A DNA stretch of 64,000 bases from Marinobacterium lutimaris. Its GTDB lineage: Bacteria > Pseudomonadota > Gammaproteobacteria > Pseudomonadales > Balneatricaceae. The stretch covers positions 930,001 to 994,000 of the forward strand of contig NZ_FNVQ01000001.1 of assembly GCF_900108065.1 (NCBI RefSeq), in the 5' to 3' direction. The notes under the pieces were generated by a model. It was not told where the DNA came from and did no database searches. It worked only from the letters and a program-made list of their open reading frames with translations. The translations under genes were made by a program, and so were the position numbers. Below, piece after piece: positions 55,254-63,922 of this stretch. Numbering within the stretch: position 1 is the stretch's first letter; each line of letters opens with the position of its first letter.

Positions 55254-56420
55254 TTAACCGTGCAGATCGCGATAAGGCTGATCGCCCATCTCTTCGATCA
55301 GGGCATTACCCTGGCGCTCTACCTCGGCAAACGCCTGGCGCAGGCCGTCTGCCGTGACTTCCACCGCCATATTGCCGATAAACGGGAACGCCAGTGTGGC
55401 TTCGATCAGGGTATTGACCGCCGCTTCATCGCTCAGCGACATTCCCAGCTGGGCGAAGTTGATCGGCAGGCCGACCTGGGCGAATAGACGGCCACAGCGC
55501 TGGGCTTCCGCCTGATCCTGTTCCAGCATCAGCTGGGTCAGGGTGCCGATCGCCACCATCTCACCGTGCAGGTAGTTGTGGTCCACCTCTGGCAACAGCG
55601 TGAGCGCCTGGGCCAGAGCGTGGGCGCCGGCGACACCGGTGCACTCAAAGCCTGCACCGCTCAGCAGCGTGTTGGCCTCAACCACATGTTCTACCGCAGC
55701 ATTGAGCTGACCGGCTTTAACCGCTTCCAGCGCATCCACGCCATGGGCGTAAAGGATATCGGCGCAGGTTTGGGATAACGCGACACCGGCCAGCGTCGGG
55801 CGATCACCGTAGGGCGACATCCCCGCCGGATTGGTATGACAGGCGCGAGCCTCGTACCAGGTCGACATGGCATCACCCATACCGGCGACGAGAAAACGTA
55901 CAGGCGCTTTCGCTACGATCGCGGTATCCACCATCACCAGCGCCGGATTCTGGGCGAACACCTCGTAGGTTTCGGTGGCGCCTTCCGGGGTGTAGATCAC
56001 GGACAGTGCAGAGCACGGCGCATCGTTGGATGCCAGCGTCGGCATGATCACCACCGGCACTTCCAGGCGTTCGGCGATGCATTTGCCGGCATCCAGGGTT
56101 TTACCGCCGCCGAGGGCGATCAGCGCATCCAGTTGGCCCTGCTCACGCAGTTCCGCCGTGCGGGCCTCGATCTCCTGAAAAGAGCATTCTCCACCAAAGG
56201 TGGTGACGCGGGCGTCGATGCCTTTCTTGTCGAGGGCTGCGAGCAGACGTGCGCACTCGCCTTTCTGGCTGCGCGGCGTGCAGAGCACGGCACAGCGCTT
56301 AACTTTAAGCGGCGCCAGATAGTCGGCACTGCGCTCGATCAGGCCGGGGGCCTGAACATAGCGCGGTGTGGTACGAAATACCTGTGCGGTTTGGCGTTCG
56401 GACATGAAAAGTTCGGACAT
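55254..56420 (-). CDS. gldA: Glycerol dehydrogenase-like iron/zinc alcohol dehydrogenase
   Basis: A 388-residue protein of the glycerol dehydrogenase group. Cofactor and metal motifs are ALGGGKTLDAGKC, PTLASNDAPCSALSVIYTPEG, VAGMGDAMSTWYEAR (metal Asp) and HGEMVAIGTLTQLML with two further metal histidines around it. The enzyme interconverts secondary alcohols and ketones with NAD. GGAGAG lies before the ATG at 56420. It runs opposite to the aldolase operon, ending at a shared intergenic space with two terminators. Substrate may be the diol or polyol arm of the catabolic pathway; glycerol itself is only the family default. Confidence 0.85.
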   Translation of the reverse strand: MSELFMSERQTAQVFRTTPRYVQAPGLIERSADYLAPLKVKRCAVLCTPRSQKGECARLLAALDKKGIDARVTTFGGECSFQEIEARTAELREQGQLDALIALGGGKTLDAGKCIAERLEVPVVIMPTLASNDAPCSALSVIYTPEGATETYEVFAQNPALVMVDTAIVAKAPVRFLVAGMGDAMSTWYEARACHTNPAGMSPYGDRPTLAGVALSQTCADILYAHGVDALEAVKAGQLNAAVEHVVEANTLLSGAGFECTGVAGAHALAQALTLLPEVDHNYLHGEMVAIGTLTQLMLEQDQAEAQRCGRLFAQVGLPINFAQLGMSLSDEAAVNTLIEATLAFPFIGNMAVEVTADGLRQAFAEVERQGNALIEEMGDQPYRDLHG

Positions 56421-56430
56421 AAAAGCTCTC

Positions 56431-56458
56431 CTGTTCTAATGCGCCTGTTCTAATGCGC
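56431..56458. repeat. Tandem 14-base repeat
   Basis: CTGTTCTAATGCGC occurs twice in direct tandem (56431-56444 and 56445-56458), just upstream of the gldA-like ribosome site. It may be a slippage duplication. Confidence 0.85.
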
Positions 56459-56573
56459 CGGATCGACCGGCCTAACGTCGGACGATGGGCTGTTTGAGGG
56501 CCATAACAACGGGCGCGGGAGCCATTAATGGAAGGAATAGGCCCCGACATTCGCCAGGGCCTTTCTGGGCAGA

Positions 56574-58049
56574 TTAGAGGCGGAACTTGAACACCAGCTT
56601 CATCAGCTTCTCGTAGCGCGCGCCGTAAGGCGGTGCCAGCATCAGGATGCCGGACTTTTTCGCCTGCTGGAAAACCGGACGGATCTTGGAGAACTCAAGG
56701 AAGCCCTCGCGGCCGTGGTAATGGCCCATACCGCTGTTACCCACGCCGCCAAACGGCATATCGTGCTGGGCTGCGTGCAGCAGGGTGTCGTTGATGCAGG
56801 CGCCGCCAGACAGGGTGTTATAGAGCACCTTCTCCTGGGTCTGCTTGTTATTGCTGAACAGGTAGAGGCCCAGCGGGCGCTCACCGGCGTTGATGTACTT
56901 GATCACCTCGTCCAGGCTGTCGTACAGCTTGATCGGCAGCAGCGGGCCGAAGATCTCGTCACGCATGATCAGCATCTCTTCGCTGACATCCAGCACCGCG
57001 GTGGGCGGGTACTTGCGGTCCCTGGCGTTGGGCTCGCCTTTGGAAACCAGACGTACCGCCTTGGCGCCCTTCTGCGTCGCATCTTCAACGGTCTGCACGA
57101 TGCGCTCGAAGGAGCGGTCATCGATGATCGAGGTAAAGTCGCGGGAATCTGCACTGCCATAGCGCTCGTTCACCACTGCCTGGGCGTAGCCGAGAAACTC
57201 CTGCGCCTTGCCGCGCGGCAGGAACAGGTAATCCGGCGCGGTACAGGTCTGGCCGCTGTTGATGCACTTGCCCCAGAGAATACGCTCGGCGGCGGTGCGC
57301 AGATCGTAGTCGGGCGCGATGATGGTCGGTGACTTGCCGCCCAGCTCCAGGGTAACCGGCGTCAGGTACTTGGACGCGGTTTCCATTACGGTTTTACCGG
57401 TGGCCGGAGAGCCGGTGAAGACAAAGTGGTCCCAGGGACGGTCGGTAAATTCGCTGGCACGCACGCCGGGGATAACGGCGAACTGCTCGTCGCTGAATTC
57501 AGCCGATACCAGCTTGTCCAGCAGGCGGCAGAGGTTCTGCGAGTTGGCGGCCATCTTGACGATAACGCGGTTACCGGCTGCCAGTGCCGCGATAGACGGG
57601 CCTATCGCCAGCGCCAACGGGTAGTTCCAGGGGCTGACAACGCCGACTACGCCCTTGGGCTGTGGGATGACGCGGTTTTTCGCACCGAGGAAGTTAAGCC
57701 CCACATGACGCTTCTCCGGCTTCATCCACTTCTTGAGATGCTTCTTGTGGTAAGCCACCGCACTGGTCATCTGCGAAATATCGAGCAGCTTGGTTTCCTG
57801 CGGGCAGCGATTGCCGAAGTCGGCGTTCACCGCTTCACAGATCGCATCCATGTTCTCCATCAGGAGCTTGTCGATCTTGTTGAGCGCATCGATACGCTGC
57901 TGATAGCTCGGATAGGGCTGCTCGCGGGAGGCGCGGCGTTGTTTATCAAATACGCGATCAATGCGGCTTTTCGCCTCGCTGATCTGCGCCTGGGTACTCT
58001 GATCCTGGGCTCTCTGTTCCTGAGCAATAGTCGGTGCGGCACTCGTCAT
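56574..58049 (-). CDS. Aldehyde dehydrogenase (coniferyl-aldehyde dehydrogenase-like)
   Basis: A 491-residue NAD(P)-dependent aldehyde dehydrogenase. The catalytic Glu is in TLELGGKSPTII and the Cys in NSGQTCTAPDY. Other motifs are FTGSPATGKTVM and the class-3-like ending MPFGGVGNSGMGHYHGREGFLEFS. It most resembles the coniferyl-aldehyde dehydrogenase (CalB) and class 3 fatty-aldehyde group. It oxidises an aldehyde to its acid. AGAGG precedes the ATG at 58049. A TGTCAA direct repeat lies 127-153 bases upstream, as for other genes here. It runs opposite to the acyl-CoA ligase and may supply its acid substrate. Confidence 0.9.
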   Translation of the reverse strand: MTSAAPTIAQEQRAQDQSTQAQISEAKSRIDRVFDKQRRASREQPYPSYQQRIDALNKIDKLLMENMDAICEAVNADFGNRCPQETKLLDISQMTSAVAYHKKHLKKWMKPEKRHVGLNFLGAKNRVIPQPKGVVGVVSPWNYPLALAIGPSIAALAAGNRVIVKMAANSQNLCRLLDKLVSAEFSDEQFAVIPGVRASEFTDRPWDHFVFTGSPATGKTVMETASKYLTPVTLELGGKSPTIIAPDYDLRTAAERILWGKCINSGQTCTAPDYLFLPRGKAQEFLGYAQAVVNERYGSADSRDFTSIIDDRSFERIVQTVEDATQKGAKAVRLVSKGEPNARDRKYPPTAVLDVSEEMLIMRDEIFGPLLPIKLYDSLDEVIKYINAGERPLGLYLFSNNKQTQEKVLYNTLSGGACINDTLLHAAQHDMPFGGVGNSGMGHYHGREGFLEFSKIRPVFQQAKKSGILMLAPPYGARYEKLMKLVFKFRL

Positions 58050-58175
58050 GGTGACCTCTATCTTATTTTATCTGTCGGGGTTCAAGCAGAAACGGCGAGC
58101 GCCTGCCTGAGTGCTACAGCCAAAAAGCGGCTTCTAGTAAACACTGACAGCCTAAAAGAGCCCCCACCCACCAGC

Positions 58176-58202
58176 TTGACACTTAGCGATTTGGATTTGA
58201 CA
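58176..58202 (-). promoter_or_regulatory. AraC-type direct repeat upstream of the aldehyde dehydrogenase
   Basis: Read leftward toward the gene, TGTCAA occurs at 58202-58197 and again at 58181-58176, exactly 21 bases apart. Both copies are perfect. Confidence 0.8.
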
Positions 58203-58329
58203 AAAGACGTCGCGCCGAAGCCCACAGATCCCCGATGAGTCACCCTTTTATCGCGTTACTTCTCAGTAAAAAGCCGGGCTGAATTTAGAGGGATTCAAGA
58301 AGAGTTAAGACGAGTTGAACGTCGCGAAC

Positions 58330-58356
58330 TGTCAAAGCCGGTGCGGCTTATGTCAA
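58330..58356 (+). promoter_or_regulatory. AraC-type direct repeat upstream of the acyl-CoA ligase
   Basis: TGTCAA at 58330-58335 and 58351-58356, 21 bases apart, both perfect, end about 150 bases before the start codon. Together with the opposite-facing pair at 58176-58202, it gives each divergent gene its own site in one 458-base gap that contains no other gene. Confidence 0.8.
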
Positions 58357-58507
58357 GCAGCCGGAATGCCCCTCTCGCACTATTCCTACCACTGAAAGAG
58401 CTCTTTTCCCGGTTTGTCCAGGCGAGGGTGCAGCTAAGCACCGCGTTCTGCGTACCCGGCGGGAGAGGCCTCAAGTCCGGTAAAAATAACTAAAAAGAGA
58501 CATTCAC

Positions 58508-60142
58508 ATGGCGACTAGACTCCTGCAATCGGCCGATTCCGCTTACGACTATCCCCTGCTGATCAAACAGCTGCTGCAGTCCAACCAGCGGTTTGAAACC
58601 GAGCATCAGATCGTATCGGGCGAGCACCGGTTCAGTTATGCCCAGTTCAACGAGCGTATCTGCCGCCTCGCCAACGCGCTTAAAGCCGCGGGTATCGGCC
58701 CCGGCGATACAGTCGCCGTGATGGACTGGGACAGCCATCGTTATCTTGAATGTTTCTTTGCGGTGCCGATGATCGGCGCCGTGCTGCACACGGTGAATAT
58801 CCGTCTGTCGCCGGGTCAGATTCTCTACACCATGAACCACGCCGAGGATGACCTGGTGCTGGTGCATGATGATTTCCTGCCGATCATCGATGGCATCAAG
58901 GATCAGCTGGAAACCGTCAAAGGCTATATCCAGCTAACCGATCAACCCGAAAACGCCTGCTCCTTCGAATCTCTGGGTGAATACGAGGCGCTGCTGGCCA
59001 AGGCCGACACTGCGTACGACTTCCCGGACTTCGATGAAAACTCCATTGCAACCACCTTCTATACGACCGGTACAACCGGCAACCCCAAGGGTGTGTTCTT
59101 CTCACATCGTCAGCTGGTGCTGCACACGCTGAACATGGTGAACACCCTGCAATCCCGCAACTGCGATAGCGCCCTGCTTGATCATGAAGGCGTCTATATG
59201 CCGATTACGCCGATGTTCCATGTGCATGCCTGGGGCATCCCCTACGCGGCGACCATGATGGGCGTACAGCAGGTTTATCCGGGCCGTTATGAGCCCAACA
59301 ACCTGACCCGCCTGATCCGCGAGGAAGGCGTGACCTTCTCCCACTGTGTGCCGACCATCCTGCAGATGGTGATGCAGTCTGGCGAGGCGGCGGATACCGA
59401 TTTCAACGGCTGGCAGGTGATTATCGGCGGCAGCGCGCTGACACCGGGCCTGGCCAAGCAGGCGCTGGAAAGCGGCATTCAGCCGTTCAGCGCCTACGGC
59501 ATGTCGGAAACCTGCCCGCTGATGTCCATGACCCGCATGGACAAAAACAGCTACGCCCTGCCGGCGGAGGAGCAGATCGCACTGCGCACCCGCGCGGGCC
59601 TGCCATCTGACCTGGTCGATATCCAGATCTGGACGCCGGAAGGCAAGGTGCTGGCGAACGACGGCAAGAGCGCCGGTGAGCTGGTGGTGCGCGCGCCCTG
59701 GCTGACCCAGAGCTACCTGAACGAGCCGGAAAAAGGCGCCGAACTCTGGCAAGGCGGCTGGCTGCACACCGGCGATATCGCCTGCATTCATCCGGATGGC
59801 TGCATCGAGATCAAGGACCGCATCAAGGACGTCATCAAGACCGGCGGTGAGTGGATCTCCTCCCTGGAGATAGAGCGCCTGATCAGCCAGCACGAAGATG
59901 TGGCCGCGGTTACCGTGGTCGGTGTGCCCGACGAGCGTTGGGGTGAGCGCCCCTTCGCCATGATAGTGCCGCGCCGCGAGCAGCTGGAGGCCGAGAGCAT
60001 TCAGCAGCATCTGCAGCGCTTTGTCGACGACGGCACCATTAACAAATGGGCGATCCCCAAAGCGATTCAGCTGGTGGACGATATCCCGAAAACCAGCGTC
60101 GGCAAGATCGACAAGAAGCGTATCCGCGCCCAGCTGGCCTGA
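58508..60142 (+). CDS. Medium/long-chain acyl-CoA ligase
   Basis: A 544-residue adenylate-forming enzyme. The AMP-binding P-loop is TTFYTTGTTGNPKGVFFSH, the A5-type motif is YGMSETCPL, and GWLHTGDIACIHPDGCIEIKDR and the C-terminal Lys in KTSVGKIDKKRI follow. It activates a carboxylic acid to its CoA thioester with ATP, like AlkK/FadD13-type ligases. A DUF-type long N-terminal arm is absent. It lies head-to-head with the aldehyde dehydrogenase. Aromatic or branched acids are equally possible substrates. AGAG lies before the ATG. Confidence 0.9.
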   Translation: MATRLLQSADSAYDYPLLIKQLLQSNQRFETEHQIVSGEHRFSYAQFNERICRLANALKAAGIGPGDTVAVMDWDSHRYLECFFAVPMIGAVLHTVNIRLSPGQILYTMNHAEDDLVLVHDDFLPIIDGIKDQLETVKGYIQLTDQPENACSFESLGEYEALLAKADTAYDFPDFDENSIATTFYTTGTTGNPKGVFFSHRQLVLHTLNMVNTLQSRNCDSALLDHEGVYMPITPMFHVHAWGIPYAATMMGVQQVYPGRYEPNNLTRLIREEGVTFSHCVPTILQMVMQSGEAADTDFNGWQVIIGGSALTPGLAKQALESGIQPFSAYGMSETCPLMSMTRMDKNSYALPAEEQIALRTRAGLPSDLVDIQIWTPEGKVLANDGKSAGELVVRAPWLTQSYLNEPEKGAELWQGGWLHTGDIACIHPDGCIEIKDRIKDVIKTGGEWISSLEIERLISQHEDVAAVTVVGVPDERWGERPFAMIVPRREQLEAESIQQHLQRFVDDGTINKWAIPKAIQLVDDIPKTSVGKIDKKRIRAQLA

Positions 60143-60238
60143 TAGCCGTCTTACCGCGCTACACAGCTCATCTCGAAAACAGGGTGTCCTAGGTTCAGTA
60201 AAGAACCTCAGACGCCCGCGTAAAGCAAAGCAATTCCT

Positions 60239-60273
60239 CGCCCGGCCCTGAATCTTTGATGCTTCAGGCGCCG
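60239..60273 (+). promoter_or_regulatory. Leader hairpin before gntP
   Basis: Arms CCCGGC/GCCGGG with inner CTGAA/TTCAG (about 60241-60273) form a strong stem between the ligase and the permease genes. No T-tract follows, so it may control mRNA decay or partial termination. Confidence 0.45.
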
Positions 60274-60300
60274 GGTGCACTTTGCGGAGAATAATAAGAA

Positions 60301-61677
60301 ATGGAATATGCCGGACTGATAGGCGGCGTTGTGCTGCTGATCCTGTTGGCGTTGCGCGGGGTGAATATCATCCTGTCATCGCTGATCTGCTCACTGCTGG
60401 TCGTACTGACCAATGACCTTCCCCTGGCCCCGAGCCTGTCTGAGTATTACGCCTTCGGCCCGCTTGGCGCCTTTACCTTTGCCGGGAAGTTCTTCCTGCT
60501 GTTTGCCGCGGGTTCCATCTTTGGCCGGGTGATGGGCGACAGCCACGCCGCCGCCAGTATCGCCACGGCGTTGATTAACCGCCTGGGTGCGCACCGCGCA
60601 CTCTGGATCACCACCCTGGCCTGCGCCCTGCTGACTTATGGCGGGGTTGTCGCCTTCGTGGTGATCTTTGCGCTTTATCCGCTGGGGCTGAAGCTGCTGC
60701 AGGAAGCGAACATTCCCAAGCGGTTGTTCTGCGGTGCCCTGGCCCTCGGCGCCGGTACCTTCACGCTGACCACTTTGCCGGGCACGCCGTCGATCCATAA
60801 CGTGATCTCCTCGGTGGCGCTGGGCAGCGATCTGTTCGCCGGGTTCTGGATCGGCACCGTAGGCGGCGTGGCGATGTTTTTCCTCGGGATCTGGTACCTG
60901 GAGCGGCAGCGCAAACTGGCCATCGCCAACGGCGAAGCCTTTGTGCCGGGCTCTATGGATCGCATCTCCTCCCTGGATGAAAGTGAATATCCACCCTGGC
61001 AGCTCGCCCTGCTGCCGATGGTTGTGGTGATCGGGTTGATCCTTCTGCCCCGCGTTATCAGCATGTCGATCGATATCGGTGCGCTGGATGAAGGGTCTCT
61101 GCTACGCACGTTGATCGAGTTTGCCAGCGCCCAGCCGATTGTCTGGCCCAGCATCGCGCTGATCGCGGGCTCTGTTCTGGCAGCGCTGATGTTTAGCCAT
61201 ATCCGTCGTGAGTCGCTGCAGGTGATGGGTAACGGCGCCCAGGATTCAATCATGCCGCTGATCAACACCGCGGCGGTGATCGGCTTTGGTGGCATCGTCA
61301 CCCACACCAGCGGCTTTCTTGAATTCACCTCCCTGATGCTGGAATCCAACCTGCCGCCGCTGCTGTCGGCCTTTGTGTCGGTCAGCCTGGTGGCGGCGAT
61401 CACCGGCTCCGCATCCGGCGGCCTGCAGATCTTCATGCAGACCATGGCGCCCGCCTATACCGAGATGGGCCTGAACCCGGAGGTGCTGCACCGTATCGCC
61501 ACCATGGCCAGCGGCGGCTTCGACTCCCTGCCCCACTGCGGCACGGTGATCGCCACCCTGACCATCACCGGGCTCACCCACAAAGAGGCGTACAAGGATA
61601 TCGGCATCATCACCGTGGTGATTCCGGTGCTGGTGACCCTGGCGTTGATTGCGCTTCTGGTACTCACATCAGCCTGA
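60301..61677 (+). CDS. GntP-family permease
   Basis: A 458-residue membrane protein with about 12 hydrophobic helices of the GntP gluconate:H+ symporter family, including GALALGAGTFTLTTLPGTPS, TGSASGGLQIFMQTMAPAY and MASGGFDSLPHCGTVIATL. The family takes up gluconate, fructuronate and similar hydroxy acids. GGAG lies upstream. It follows the ligase gene by 158 bases and starts the group ending with two hydroxy-acid enzymes. It may import the hydroxy acid they use; the substrate is unknown. Confidence 0.9.
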   Translation: MEYAGLIGGVVLLILLALRGVNIILSSLICSLLVVLTNDLPLAPSLSEYYAFGPLGAFTFAGKFFLLFAAGSIFGRVMGDSHAAASIATALINRLGAHRALWITTLACALLTYGGVVAFVVIFALYPLGLKLLQEANIPKRLFCGALALGAGTFTLTTLPGTPSIHNVISSVALGSDLFAGFWIGTVGGVAMFFLGIWYLERQRKLAIANGEAFVPGSMDRISSLDESEYPPWQLALLPMVVVIGLILLPRVISMSIDIGALDEGSLLRTLIEFASAQPIVWPSIALIAGSVLAALMFSHIRRESLQVMGNGAQDSIMPLINTAAVIGFGGIVTHTSGFLEFTSLMLESNLPPLLSAFVSVSLVAAITGSASGGLQIFMQTMAPAYTEMGLNPEVLHRIATMASGGFDSLPHCGTVIATLTITGLTHKEAYKDIGIITVVIPVLVTLALIALLVLTSA

Positions 61678-61727
61678 TCAGCGGCTCCCAGTTATCAGTC
61701 ATCAAATAACAAAAACAGGATAGCAAT

Positions 61728-62660
61728 ATGAGTAAGCCAACCCTTCTCGTGACCCGTCCGCTCCCTCAGCCGATGCTTGATGCCCTCGGCCAGTTTGGCG
61801 AGGTGCAGATCGTGGACCTGAAAGCCGACACTATCCCCGCAGGCGATATTATCGTCGCGACACCGCTGGACCCGATCAAGGGCGAGGTGCTGGCCAAACT
61901 GCCGAAATCGGTACGCCTGATCGCCAATATAGGTATCGGCGTGGATCATGTGGACCTCTCCGCCGCCCGCGAGCTGGGTATCGCCGTCAGCAATACGCCG
62001 GTGGTTACCGAAGATACCGCAGACCTCGCGATGGCACTGCTGCTGGCCACCTGCCGCAAACTCAGCGCCAGTGAGCGTTACCTGCGCGCCGATGACTGGG
62101 CTTCCGGCATGGGCCAGACCGGCATTCGTGTGCATGGCAAAACCCTCGGCATCATCGGCATGGGCGCCATCGGCCAGGCGCTGGCCCGCCGTGCACAGGG
62201 GTTTGGTATGCAGATTATCTACACCAACCGCGGCCCTAACCCAGATGCGGAAGCCGCTCTCGGTGCGCGTTTCTGCGAGACCAAGGAGCAGCTACTGGCC
62301 GAAGCCGATATCGTCTCCCTTAACTGCGACCTCAACCCGAATACCCGCCATATCATCGATGCCGAAGCGCTCAGCCAGATGAAGCCCGGCGCCGTGCTGA
62401 TCAACGCCGGGCGCGGACCGCTGGTGGATGAAGCCGCGTTGATCAAGGCGCTGGAGAGCGGCCATCTTGGCGGCGCAGGTCTCGATGTGTACGAGTTTGA
62501 ACCCCGGGTGAGCCCGCCGCTGACCGCTTTCGATAACGTCACCCTGCTGGCCCATATCGGCAGCGCCACCCAGGAGTGCCGCGCTGATATGGCGCGCCGG
62601 GTCTGCGTGAACATTGCTGCGTTTATCCAGCAAGGCGCACCGCAGGATTGCTGCAACTGA
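61728..62660 (+). CDS. D-isomer 2-hydroxyacid dehydrogenase
   Basis: A 310-residue NAD(P)-dependent protein with the two-domain D-2-hydroxyacid dehydrogenase fold. The nucleotide-binding GIIGMGAIGQALARRAQG lies at about 146. Catalytic residues are Arg in NAGRGPLVDE, Glu in DVYEFEPR and His in LLAHIGSATQECR. It reduces 2-oxo acids such as glyoxylate or hydroxypyruvate, or runs in reverse. It lies between the permease and FMN oxidase genes with 50- and 42-base gaps, so they are probably co-transcribed. AGGA lies before the ATG. Confidence 0.92.
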   Translation: MSKPTLLVTRPLPQPMLDALGQFGEVQIVDLKADTIPAGDIIVATPLDPIKGEVLAKLPKSVRLIANIGIGVDHVDLSAARELGIAVSNTPVVTEDTADLAMALLLATCRKLSASERYLRADDWASGMGQTGIRVHGKTLGIIGMGAIGQALARRAQGFGMQIIYTNRGPNPDAEAALGARFCETKEQLLAEADIVSLNCDLNPNTRHIIDAEALSQMKPGAVLINAGRGPLVDEAALIKALESGHLGGAGLDVYEFEPRVSPPLTAFDNVTLLAHIGSATQECRADMARRVCVNIAAFIQQGAPQDCCN

Positions 62661-62702
62661 TTTGGCGCCGGTGACAGACTGGCGTAACTGAAGGTCGATC
62701 CC

Positions 62703-63860
62703 ATGAGTATTTTCAATGTGAACCCGGTCACGGTGGATGACTACCGACGACTGGCCCGGCGCAGGCTGCCGCGCTTTCTGTTCGACTATATCGACGGTGG
62801 CGCTAACGCCGAGCAGACCTTGGCGGATAACGTGAACGGCTTCGACCGCTACCGCCTCAAGCAGCGGGTGATGCGTAACGTGGATGATGTGGACACCTCC
62901 ACCACCCTCGCTGGCTTCGAGGCGGCGATGCCTATGACACTGGCGCCGGTGGGCATGGCGGGCATGTTCGCCCGCCGTGGCGAAACCCTGGGCGCGCGCG
63001 CCGCCAACGCCAACCGAGTGCCCTTCACCTGCTCTACCCTCGGCATCTGCCCGGTGGAAGAGATAGTGCAGGCCACCGGCAAGCCGATCTGGTTTCAGCT
63101 CTATATGCTGCGTGATCGCGAGGTAGTGCAGTCGCTGCTGAAACGAGCCGAAGCAGCCGGCGTAAACACCCTGGTATTTACTGTAGACCTGCCGGTGCCC
63201 GGCAAACGCCTGCGCGACTTCCGCAACGGCATGCTCGGCACCAATCTTTGCAGCAAACTCTCCAAGGCCGCGCAGCTGCTCTACAGCCCGCGCTGGATTA
63301 TGGATGTTGCAATCAAGGGCAAACCCCACGTGATCGGTAACCTGAGCGAAGTGGTGCCCAACCCCGATGATCTGAACGAATACAAAGCCTTTATCGACAG
63401 CCAGTTCGACGCCAGCGTCACCTGGAAAGATATCGAATGGCTCAGAACAATCTGGCCCGGCAAGCTGATCATCAAAGGTGTGATGGAGGTTGGAGATGCC
63501 CAGGCAGCGGTAGCCGCAGGCGCCGATGGCGTGATCGTCTCCAACCACGGCGGCCGCCAGCTGGACTCGGTCTCGTCCAGCATCGCCAAGCTTCCCGCTA
63601 TCGCCAAGGCCCTGGGCGATCAAACCGAGGTTTATATCGATAGCGGTATCCGCAACGGCATCGATGTGGTCAAAGCGATCGCCCTGGGCGCCCGCGGCGT
63701 CCTGATCGGCCGCCCCTGGATCTACGCCATGGCCGGCGCCGGCGAACAGGGAGTGAATGATTTGCTCAATAACTTCCAGAGCGAGATCAGAACCGCCATG
63801 GCGCTGATGGGCGTGAACCGGTTGGAGGAGATTACTGGGGAGTTGATTGAGGAGGTTTGA
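62703..63860 (+). CDS. FMN-dependent alpha-hydroxy-acid dehydrogenase (LldD/GOX family)
   Basis: A 385-residue (beta/alpha)8 flavoprotein. It starts with TVDDYRRLARRRLPRFLFDYIDGGA as LldD does. Other motifs are PVGMAGMFARRGE, QLYMLRDREV, and the catalytic His-Gly-Gly-Arg in VSNHGGRQLDSV, followed by YIDSGIRNGIDVVKAIALGARGVLIGRPW. It oxidises L-2-hydroxy acids to 2-oxo acids. With the D-specific enzyme just upstream it lets the cell process either isomer. AAGG lies before the ATG and a strong terminator follows. Confidence 0.93.
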   Translation: MSIFNVNPVTVDDYRRLARRRLPRFLFDYIDGGANAEQTLADNVNGFDRYRLKQRVMRNVDDVDTSTTLAGFEAAMPMTLAPVGMAGMFARRGETLGARAANANRVPFTCSTLGICPVEEIVQATGKPIWFQLYMLRDREVVQSLLKRAEAAGVNTLVFTVDLPVPGKRLRDFRNGMLGTNLCSKLSKAAQLLYSPRWIMDVAIKGKPHVIGNLSEVVPNPDDLNEYKAFIDSQFDASVTWKDIEWLRTIWPGKLIIKGVMEVGDAQAAVAAGADGVIVSNHGGRQLDSVSSSIAKLPAIAKALGDQTEVYIDSGIRNGIDVVKAIALGARGVLIGRPWIYAMAGAGEQGVNDLLNNFQSEIRTAMALMGVNRLEEITGELIEEV

Positions 63861-63890
63861 GGTCGCTTAGCGAGGAACTGTTAAAGCAAG

Positions 63891-63922
63891 GGCCGGATCG
63901 ATGAGGATCGTCCGGCCTTTTT
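63891..63922 (+). terminator. Rho-independent terminator after the FMN oxidase
   Basis: GGCCGGA/TCCGGCC arms with an inner CGAT/ATCG stem are followed by TTTTT. It closes the gntP group. Confidence 0.92.
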
